Positions 53,265 through 64,000 of a DNA stretch of 64,000 nt are shown here, piece after piece (the first letter of the stretch is position 1; the number at the start of each line of letters is the position of its first letter). The DNA lies in contig CM070601.1 in assembly GCA_036346395.1 (NCBI GenBank), forward strand, positions 20,705,763-20,769,762, written 5' to 3'. The notes below the pieces were generated by a model, which was given only the letters and a program-made list of their open reading frames with translations, was not told the DNA's origin and searched no databases. Position numbers and translations under genes: made by a program. The DNA comes from Hsuehochloa calcarea (Eukaryota; Streptophyta; Magnoliopsida; Poales; Poaceae).

Positions 53265-54506
53265 AATTTCGTTCTTTGTTCTTGTTGTTTCTTTCTTTCT
53301 TTCTTTTTTTCGTGTATATCCATTCTGTCAGGGACTACACTCGTGTGTTCATGGTTCACCGGTGGTTTTAGATAGTGTTTGGTCCCCAGCTGCCTTCTGG
53401 CCTCCAGGATGATGGTGCCGACTGATGAATGCAGAATTGTTGCTAGTGATCCTGCCATTTTTCGGTCTGGTTGTCAATGGTCGTCTTTCCCAACCCTATG
53501 GATATTTTTTTATAGACGAACCTCATGGATAATTGACAGGCCGCCATACTGTTTTTTTACCTTTTGCTGCAAGTGAATGCAAAGTTTGCATTCGTTAGCT
53601 TGCTGCTCCAGCCTATTAAATTTTCTGTATAAGCATGGAAGAAGGGACAGGTAAGGAAGGACGGAGTTGGTGGATTGGTCGAAAATTGACCTTAATTGTA
53701 CACCACCAGAAATAGGTGGTCGACCTACTTGTGCTAAATTTGCACCTCTGTTATCTTCTGAAGTGAGAATGCACAATTGCTTCGAGTTGATGATCTTTTC
53801 CGGATTTGCACCGTAGCTTATGTATCTAGCCGGTTCATGCAGACGCGGAGCGCTTTGTGTTACCCTGGGCAATGGAGCTCCGGTGGCTCACTAGCTGATT
53901 TCGTTAACCTAACATATGCCGGAGGTATTTCCACAATGATGGTTATTTTTCCCATAGGTAAAAGGGTACCAGCCTTCCGGCAATTGATTTCCGCATGAAT
54001 TGCCATTTACGGAAGGATATGAAAAAAAGGAAAAATGTACTATGTGGTACATACTAAACCATATAAGGAGGCGACAAAGGATAAAACATATCCAGAACTT
54101 ATACCGAACAAATCAGAGTTATATAATGAACGAACTAACATTCGGGACTGCTCCAGATCGCAATCAGATTCCACGCATCCAAGGAGATGTCAAAACTTGG
54201 ATTCATTGGACGACGACCAATTTCTCTGTTATGATGTTCATTGCGAAAAATTATGATTAACTGGCAGCATTCCAAGATATTTCATAACATTTGACACTCC
54301 ATGCCACACAGTACAATCGAACTTTTAGAATAGGCACCACTCCCGAGTATCCCGGAGACAAGACCAACATCACCATTCGAATACACTGAATGGAAAATAT
54401 ACAGGGGAGAAGTAAAAATGCTGGCATCAGGTGGGCATTTGGGTGACAGATGGTGAAATGTATTACACCAGTTGCAGCACTTGTTAAGTACCCCTATGCT
54501 CCTCTT
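53265..54506. other. Intergenic region and 3' UTR of the ubiquitin-conjugating-enzyme gene
   Basis: The part from about 54250 to 54506 is probably the 3' UTR of the minus-strand gene. A 73-codon frame at 54035-54256 is unremarkable. No other features are recognised. Confidence 0.4.
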
Positions 54507-57500
54507 TCAGAGCATTTCCTGAGATTTGCGTACAATGCGCCTAACCTTTTTCTTGAAGTCGTCCCTCCTTTCTCTCCAGTCCTTCTGGACAACAAATTTC
54601 AATGCATAACTTCAGAAACCAAAGGGAGTTCATAAAATAGATACAAAATATACATTCACAGGATTCACAAAAAATACTAAAATATTTTCAGACATCATGG
54701 TACAAATCAGACTGAATGTTGATCAAGACCTCCATAAGCACACAAACGTTTCAAGGCTACCACTAGGACAAATAGCATGCTAACTGCAACGAAAACAGCA
54801 GAAGTACTCTGTGCCACAACTTAGGTCAACCAGAAAAGGGATACCCATCCACAACTTAAGTTGCAAATAATAGAATTTTGTCAAACGACAATAAAACCAA
54901 GTTTGGCTCCCAGTAATTAACCCTGGAATCATGGAATTTGAATTTGATTTGAAGAATTTGAAGAATTGGGTGTTTGGCTGCCACCTAGAATTGGAATCGG
55001 TTATTCCAGGACAATTCCGCCCAATCAACCCCTCCCACTCCGGCAACGGTGACCGTGCCCTCAACACCTTCTCCCATGCCGCGGCAAAGGTTTACGCCTC
55101 CCCAGTGCCAAAGCTCGTGTAACCACCTGCCACCGCATTGGTCAAGCATGTCGTGCTCGACTCTGACGCTAGCCTCGCTGTCCATGTAGGCAACCTACTA
55201 CTCCCTTGCCTCTTACTTGTCAGATATACTCCCTCACCTCTTCTCCGTAAGCCTCGACAGGTTTAGGGGACTATATCAAACTGTTGGATGGTTGCTTCTT
55301 GGTGTTCATGATTGTGCTTCTCAGATGAAGCGTAGTTTTGATGTTCACTTTTTCATTATTTTGTTTGTTCTTAGTAGCCTTGATCAAGAAAAATTTCCAA
55401 TTCCAAATGGCACCCAAACACAAAAAATTGGAATTGAAATTAGCTGGAAATAAATTCAAATTTTAGTAAAATTAGAAGCCGAATCAATTTGAATTAACAA
55501 ATTCAATTCCAGGGAGCCAAACGGGGTGTAAGAGATTTTGTTCATCAATCAGCAAAACTGAAACTAGGTATTGCAAGTAAGATAAGTGGTCATTTTCAAT
55601 GTTACATTGCAGGCACAGAGAATAAAGCTACTTTTACATTTTGTTTAGGCTTAGCACACATAGAAGGAAAAAAAGTATAGCCAACAAATGATGTGCACTT
55701 ACGGCTGCTTCAATATTTGCTGGAGACTCATCATTTGGACTAGAGAGCATTGAAATTATGCTCAAAACTATACTCTCAACCTGCATGTTATGGACAAAAA
55801 ATAAATTAGCAAAGGCAAGATGCAAGTTAGCGTTCAAATTACTTGCAAAATAATTCACCAATATTCAATCTGTTTGACCACAACATCTTCCAAACTAGCG
55901 CTTGGTAATGTAAGGACAAGCTACAAGTGAATTTAAGGTTATTTTGGACGAGTTTTGAGTGGAATCATGTGCTTAAACAATAAAAAAAATCATATTTCAC
56001 AATTAATGCAAGCATGCAACAAAAATAAAACAACTCCAATCTGGATGAACTCAGCTGTTAGCCATATGATATTGATTTGTTTCTGGTCAGCAATCAGTTA
56101 TTTCGGAAAGAGCTGGTTTCTTATTAGATCTAAACAGCTCAGACTCAGATAATTATAACCGGGAAAAATATATATCTGGAAACAGGTTCCCACCACCGAA
56201 CGGAAACCAGCCTGGAACCGTTTTTCGAATCAATGTCTCTAGCCACTAGTTTGAACCATGTAGCCTCGCCGTTATTATCTAAAAAAAAACAAGAACACTT
56301 TGAACTCACCCACTAGTTGCTAGTGACAATCTTGTTGTAAATAAAAGGTAATGGACGTCCATCGACAAAATTCAGAATCAGCATAAAAATAGAGTGTTTT
56401 CCTCTAGATTCTGACCAGTACAGGATTACCAGGATGGAGTGTTAACAGATTTCAGACTTCATAAAAAATGTCAGAAAAAAACAGCCCTGTAGAAGCACAA
56501 AAAGAGAACAAAACAATTATATGCACCGTATAAGAAGCCCTACTGTGTGCACTGGTGTCCATCGTTCACTTGCAAGCTCATAACCATTGGGATCTTCACC
56601 AGGTGGATGAAGAATAGAAATGCACACACGTCCATCAGGATAAACTGAGAAATGGACATTATAAACATTGTCAGACACTGACATGATAAAACAAAATAAT
56701 AGGCATATGAATAACAGCTAGCTAGCAGAGAGCTCACCATTAGGATGCCACATCTCAGAAGTAAATCTTACCGATGGAGGACTGTTGGGATAATTTTGGG
56801 GGAAGGTCATTATTGCATTGAAGTAGCCTCCATCACTGCAAAAACAAAAATTCAAAATTTAATTTCAAGAAAATCCGGGAAAATAGAGAAAGATTACAAG
56901 TCTTAACACATCCATTTCGTCAGCAAATATATTTCATATGAATTTCCCAAGTTCACAATAACAACGAAATGCAGCAAAACACAATGTACAATCACTTAAC
57001 CAGAGATGCTACTGCAGAGTGATCAACAGATACAACAAATGGTTAAACAATTTCACGGACCCAGCTTTAGGTACACAAAGCAAATCACAATATACAACTT
57101 CAAAACTAGAAGCTATCAACAGTACTTCAAGCCTTCATGGCTAATCCCGTATGGAGTACAAATTATAAATTTCGACTCAGTAATACTTCATTAGCAAACT
57201 AAGCAGATTCAGGCATTGGTTACTCAGAGTGTCACACAGTGAATAAAAAAATTCATTCTAGGTAATAAAACCAGGGGATATATCCTTAGATGCTGTGACG
57301 TAATGTACATTGACAGGCAAAGCTTATTAAAGTATAGCACCCAATCTCACAGACAAGACAAGATAGGTTCTTACTTGGTCTCATTCAAGGCAAAATCAGC
57401 ATCACTGATGCAATCTGAATAGGTCAGATAACACAATATACTTGCCGAATGGTTGTATATAACTATCACATAGTTGTATACCCTGCTCAGTATTTTGTGT

Positions 57501-59583
57501 GTGTGTGTGTGGGGATGGATGACTAGGGAACCTGCTTCTTAAGTGACCACCACAACTGTCCCCGCGGCTGTCATGACCAGAGGTAAAAAAACCCAGCCGG
57601 TAACCAGTTTACCGGCGGGCGGCGGTAAAAAAAAACGGCCGAAATTTTTTTGATTTCAAATTTGAATTTTTGATTCCATAATGTCCTTCCTCAGTTGGTT
57701 TAGGCATTGTTATGCTAGATTATCTAGTGAAACATTGGTTTTTAGTATATTTAGCACTTATAATATACAAAAGAGCCTTTGATGCTCTTTGGATGCTCCA
57801 TCCTATCGTGTGGCTTTGGACAGCAGCACATGTCATTGCCTCCCTCTTGCATAGTGAATTGCTAATCAATGGACCAAAATGCTCATAGCCAAAAATATCT
57901 TGAGAGCCTTAGAGATAAGGCAAGGGTATAGTGCTCATTAACCAGCCACAAGGGAAGCCAGCTCTAGAGAGTGAAACTACCAAGGAGGACTTTTTATGTA
58001 CAACTTGAAACACTTTCTCATTAATATTTGCACTATTCTAAATTTCAGTTTACTAATTATCGTTTTCTATATTTTCCGGAATTTCCGGTTTTTCCTGTTA
58101 CCGGCCGGTTACAGGTACCGGCCGTCCTCCGGGAATTTCCCCGGGACCGGGATTTGGATCCATGGTCATGACCCACAGCTAGCAGTGAGGGCCGTTGCGC
58201 AGCCAATGGGCACTTTGGATTTTGGAATATAGGTTTAGGTGGTCTGGTGAATCCTAGATGGGCTGGATTCACGCTGATTTCTTTAGTTTTTTTTTAATAC
58301 CAGGTACAGTATTTTTTTAAATAGAAATTTCCATTTTCTTTTCCAAAGAAATTATGTGCTTCCTAGTCCTTTAAAAACTAATTTAATCAAACCACAAGAT
58401 CACAAAAGGCATGTGGCTCCAAGATTCGATGCATTGTGATGGGAGGTTGCTAATTTTATAATTTATATCGTTTGTCAGTTGTCACTGTCCTTGTTCTATT
58501 TCATGGCCAAATGATCCAGCAGATTGATAAGAATATACCGAATTACCAATCCATTATTGTTATCTCAAATATGCATTAGAAAAAGCATTAGCGATTCCAT
58601 GTTAGTTGCATCTGAAGTCTGAACCTGGACAAACAAATATTCCACTGCCCGTTGGTACTACCTCCAAACCTATTTTATTGAAGAAAATTACATCTATGCA
58701 TTTGCCAGGGGTAGAAAACGAAATCTCCACCGAGAGAAGGGACCATTGAGACTAAAGTGTAGGTAAAAAATAGCCACTCAGGAGAGCGATGCGGATAAAT
58801 ACAAACAACCTTCCCCTCTGGCTCCCAGAACCTTTGTTGTATCTCCCGAAGCAATTTTACGGGCGTTCCAGCAATGCCCTCTTATGTGTAAGGAGCTCTG
58901 CCAGCCAACATGGCATCTTTCTCCGTATCAACGACAGACAACAATGAAACAAAATACTTGTCTGCACTTTACTCCCAACTCATTTACTAATGTTGGAATA
59001 GCTTATGGGCACACTCTATTTATTAATTGTAGCACCACAAATACATAAGGCCTTCTGCCTTCCCCCAACGCCCAGAACTAAGTATAATTCCACATATCAA
59101 CACTGAGATACATGGGTAATGCAAATTCAGTGTTCTGCATAACCCGAACATGTTCACCACAACTAAATTCATCAGTAAACGTTGCGGATCGACAGCAAAA
59201 CATGGAATTCCCACAGTTTACACCACGCAAACTAATCGGAAACGAACGTGACTATGCGCACGCACGAACCAAGCGATCCATAACTACAAAGCAATTGTGC
59301 AGTAATTAGAGGGTAATAAATCCAACTCACTATAAGGTGTCGGGCGGGCCGATAATGGTGACCTGCCACTCGAATACATTACTGTCGTCGACCAGCCCCG
59401 CCGAGAACCCATCAACGGGGTTCTTCGCGAGATCTGCAACAATCCCACAGACACGGAAGCCGAGATCAGGAGCCGATCGCATCGAATCGGGGGAAAAGGA
59501 GAGGAGAGCGCAAGGCCGTTCGGATCCATACCTTTGAGCTGCTTCTGGAGCAGGAGGCTCGCCTGGCTTGTGGTGGCCGCCAT
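54507..59583 (-). CDS. Ubiquitin-conjugating enzyme E2, UBC7/13/14 group (UBE2G1-like)
   Basis: Six minus-strand exons, in transcript order 59532-59583, 59331-59433, 56738-56835, 56544-56644, 55703-55780 and 54507-54584, all GT-AG and in phase, giving 169 aa plus stop. E2 enzymes carry ubiquitin as a thioester on a catalytic Cys and pass it on with an E3 ligase; this group acts in ER-associated degradation and related turnover. Seen: QASLLLQKQLKDLAKNPVDG, FEWQVTIIGPPDTLY, FPQNYPNSPP, HPNVYPDGRVCISILHPPGE with the active-site Cys at about residue 92, and the acidic insertion EDPNGYELASERW typical of UBC7/UBE2G and Cdc34-type E2s. The length matches Arabidopsis UBC7/13/14 (166-167 aa). Introns 2 and 5 hold small transposons. 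The start is the only in-frame ATG before the conserved N-terminus (gccATGG). Confidence 0.95.
54901..55522. mobile_element. TIR element in the last intron of the E2 gene, with a gene-like interior
   Basis: The left end gtttggctccc, then ctggaat and gaatttg blocks, matches the reverse complement of the right end (gtttggctccctggaattga) apart from an 11-base interruption. The GC-rich interior (55010-55200) has a codon-like composition unlike the AT-rich intron and may be captured host DNA; I cannot name the source. No target duplication was found, so the superfamily is open (hAT or PIF/Harbinger). Confidence 0.55.
57476..57513. repeat. Short (TG)n run
   Basis: tgtgtgtgtgtgtgtgtgg-type run in intron 2 of the E2 gene, near 57497-57512. 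Confidence 0.6.
57578..58164. mobile_element. Probable non-autonomous hAT-like element in intron 2 of the E2 gene
   Basis: An 8-base duplication GTCATGAC lies at 57570-57577 and 58165-58172. Just inside both ends are mirrored GC-rich blocks (ccggtaaccagtttaccgg at left; gttaccggccggttacaggt at right). The outer ends (CAGAGGTAAAA and the reverse complement CATGGATCCAAA) match only weakly, and the duplication is itself palindromic, so confidence is moderate. Confidence 0.55.
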
Positions 59584-62514
59584 GGGAAGCGGAGTTCGAT
59601 CGGATCGGGGCTAGGGTTTTGGCGATGGGGCTGGTTCGCCGCCCTTGGAACGTGAGGCGTGAGAGTTTGGAACGGGGAAGGGGATGGAATCGGGGAGGAA
59701 TAGGAGAGAAGGCTACAGGCTGGTTGATTTATAAGTACCTTGGGAGGGTTGATTTAATGATAACAGCCGGGCTAATTTTAGATACTCATTATTATTATTA
59801 TTTCAAAACAATATTTTTAGGTACTGCTAGAGGTTTGTTGTTGCTTGATTTAACCAAAAACCAAATTTTGTACTAAGGAATAGAAGTTTGTTGCTGTTCG
59901 ATTATGCCTACTACAAACAATTGAGAGCCATATTGAAATAATGACAAACAAACTAATTAACTAACCGTGCAAATCAAACGTGCAAGAAAGGGAGTACATT
60001 TCACGTATGTACATGTATTCTAAATTTTGTAATTCTCAAGTTCCAAATATATATTGGTTAAACTTTTTTTCTGTGAGGCGTGTGAAAATGACTATCAAGT
60101 GATAGCCCGATGTTACTACAGTTGACGTAGTAGAACAATCTCTGTGTGGAAACTATGAGATGTCTTTGTTGCTTCTCAGATTGCTCCTAGCTTGAACCTG
60201 AAACACAAGTATTTTGAATTACAACATTATTACAGGACACATAATTTTTATTATGGCACATTAAATGCCATTATATTAAAATGACTGAACGTGCGAAAGA
60301 AAAGTTCGATAACAATTTAAATACTTTGTTAAGAGCTCTTACAGCTAAATACAAAAGGAAATAAAGCCATACCTGATCTCGTTGACTATCTCTAGGACAA
60401 ATCAGATCAATGCTGCAGAATAATAAAATACCCTCCTAAGAAACATACATCAGTCTCGATAAAAAAACAAGCTGGGTGATGAATCAACATGCACATATTT
60501 AAACATGTAACCATGGAAAAAAAACGCTAATTGCATGCTTCTCAATAGAAAATATAAATGAGCTCAGGAGGCGCTACACACTTGTATTTAGTGTTTCAAA
60601 AGCCACTCAAGTATGAACTCTGAAACTGGTTGTTTGACCATCTTAATAATATGAATTAGCAAAGTCATTGGAAGATCTTGGCAGCAACAAAATTTTGGCA
60701 CAAATATAATAATTAACACATACATTGTACATACACAAGCACAACTACCACGTGCTCACGCTATATGCAACCATGATAAGCACTAACAGATGATGGCTCA
60801 AGTTGGCATACTAACATCTCGCATAATAATCTCTATGCGTTAATCCAAAAAAAATCCTTTGATCTTTTAGTGACAAGTAATCCAAAAAAAAACTAGTTGC
60901 CATTAATTTTCTTTGGCACCTGAAAACGGTGCCAACCAGAGAATTACGAGAAACTGCATGATTTCCTCTTCAGAAGGTTCACACCATTTCATGTTAACTT
61001 AAGCGAAAAGGATGCCCCATACACCATAATAAGATGAGATTGTTCATGGCTTAGAACAAATTCCAAAATGCATTGTCAGTTGGTCGATTCTTTCTTGCAG
61101 TGGTCATATCTTATATTTTGATGTCTCCATTTTGACAAGAGGGTTACAATTTTTTTTAAACAATAATGACTAAAATTTCAAATTTTGAACTTCTCATAAC
61201 CTCACTGGCCATCCAAAAAATTGACCTAACTAGTAGAGTCCATCGTCACCGCTATTGGCACTCTAGCTTTTGGCCACCGAACAGCATCAAACATTGGCAT
61301 GTGAGATGGATAGCTTGACAAAAGATTTATTTGTGAAATAATACCGAAATTTCAAATTTTGAACTTTTCATAACCTCACTGGCTATCAAAAACTTTGACA
61401 TAACTGGTAGAGTCCATCATCACCGCTGTTGTCACTCCAGCTTTTGGTCACCGAACAGCAGAAAACATTGGCATGTGAGATGGATACGATAAAGGTTTAC
61501 GACAATGTTTTCATAGCATGTAACATCAAACTTCATACCTATATTGAAGTCAAATACAATGAACTAATGACATCTGATCCAAATACCATTAACGGAAGAA
61601 AATCGTGCACAACCATCAAATTTTGACGTTCACTTGCTTAAGTTAGTCTATCTTGGAAGAAAATCACATTCCTACCTTTTATAATGCCCAAGTCGTAAAA
61701 TGTACCTTCCACTGTATGCAACAACAAAATTTATTAGATCATTCATATGCCAACCCAAATGACATCAATCAGTACAAACTTACGAACATTTAAAAAGTAC
61801 TAATTTGCAACAATAAAATGGGCATCCTAAGCCTAAATCTTACATTAATAGGAACCAAATAGTCTCCACATAAAAGTTTGAGTGCGATCGCAACCCTAAC
61901 ATGATATCCAAAGTGTCATTCAATCCTCTGATACACCTTCTGATGAAAATTTAGCAAGATTAAGTACACAACGTACTCAGCAAGCCACATGAAAAAACTA
62001 TTTAACTACATGTTAGGAATTCAATTGATTGTTGATGGTTTACCATATCAGGTATATGTAAATGCAACATTTGAGTTTAAACAGTTTGCCTTTAAAACAG
62101 AAAAATCGTACTAATATAACATCAGTGGTTTATCAACATTTGTAATTACCATATTACCATCTCAAACTATCTATTTATGCCTCATATATTGGAATCACTT
62201 ATGAACACAACTTCATTAACCAGAGGCACAACGTATTCGAATACCATTTATTTATACTATGCAGAGTTGTCCAACTTTACCCATAAAATACCTCAAACTC
62301 ATACTGTCACATGCAATATATACACAACCTGATAGTGTGTGACTGAGTTGAGATAACAAGGCATTCCCACTACTCAACTTTTCTAACCTCTACCCGATAT
62401 GTTCTTGGATAATACAGCCATCGGGAGACCACCGACCAACAGTGGAATGCGCAGTCCAATGCTGATTGTACCTACCATTGTGTAGACTAGCGAATGTCCC
62501 TCCGAGCCTACTCC
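59584..62514. other. Upstream region of the E2 gene and long AT-rich spacer
   Basis: 59584-59720 is the GC-rich leader/promoter side of the E2 gene (minus). From 59750 the sequence is AT-rich without recognisable genes. It contains a duplicated block at 61173-61486. Confidence 0.5.
61173..61486 (+). repeat. Direct duplication, two copies of about 140 bases, period 174
   Basis: Copies 61173-61312 and 61347-61486 begin aaatttcaaattttgaactt and end ggcatgtgagatggata, roughly 88 percent alike. Not coding. Confidence 0.85.

Positions 62515-64000
<1,486 letters not shown>

Noticed and set aside
54035..54256. 73-codon plus-strand frame
   Set aside because: No homology recognised; lies at the 3' UTR side of the E2 gene.

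Overview
This is nuclear DNA from a plant, most likely a grass close to rice (Oryza or a relative). The evidence is the spliced genes with GT-AG introns, GC-rich first exons, plant orthologues, and LTR retrotransposons of types common in rice (Reina-, Tekay/RIRE3-, Tat- and Tork/Tnt1-like). Species was not established. No bacterial-type features and no virus were seen.

Four protein-coding genes can be rebuilt exon by exon, and every exon phase closes. They are: a PASTICCINO2/PTPLA-like 3-hydroxyacyl-CoA dehydratase (911-10748, +, 219 aa); a mitochondrial-type ribosomal protein bL17 (11367-13631, +, 161 aa) behind a promoter with TGGGCC/GGCCCA elements; a RIBA3-type riboflavin-biosynthesis protein (14128-49366, +, 587 aa as modelled); and a UBC7/13/14-type (UBE2G1-like) ubiquitin-conjugating enzyme (54507-59583, -, 169 aa). 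Smaller items are tRNA-Val(AAC) (51054-51127, -), a damaged tRNA-Arg(CCG) copy (53193-53264, +) and a C-terminal fragment of histone H2B (49592-49746, -). The genes are unrelated housekeeping functions and form no pathway together.

Transposable elements make up most of the window and lie mainly inside introns. A Reina-like Ty3 element (3012-8456, TSD CTTTT) and a LINE remnant fill intron 6 of the dehydratase gene. An antisense Copia element (14402-20416) fills intron 1 of RIBA3. Intron 2 of RIBA3 holds a nest: a Tekay/RIRE3-like chromovirus (22065-47357, minus strand, TSD AATAC) whose integrase region is split by a Tat-like Ty3 element (26193-39146, plus strand, TSD AGCTT), and whose right LTR carries a short hAT-type element (45193-45769, TSD GTCCGCAC). 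About 0.62 kb of original intron has become 25.9 kb. Two more short DNA elements lie in introns of the ubiquitin-conjugating-enzyme gene. The right edge appears to enter another LTR element at 62515.

A quality warning: several element bodies are full of 1-4 base indels although their paired LTRs are otherwise nearly identical. Many LTR-pair differences fall where one copy has CAG or CTG. This looks more like a sequencing or assembly artefact in methylated repeats than real decay, so broken reading frames inside elements should be read with care. No previously undescribed biological system was found.
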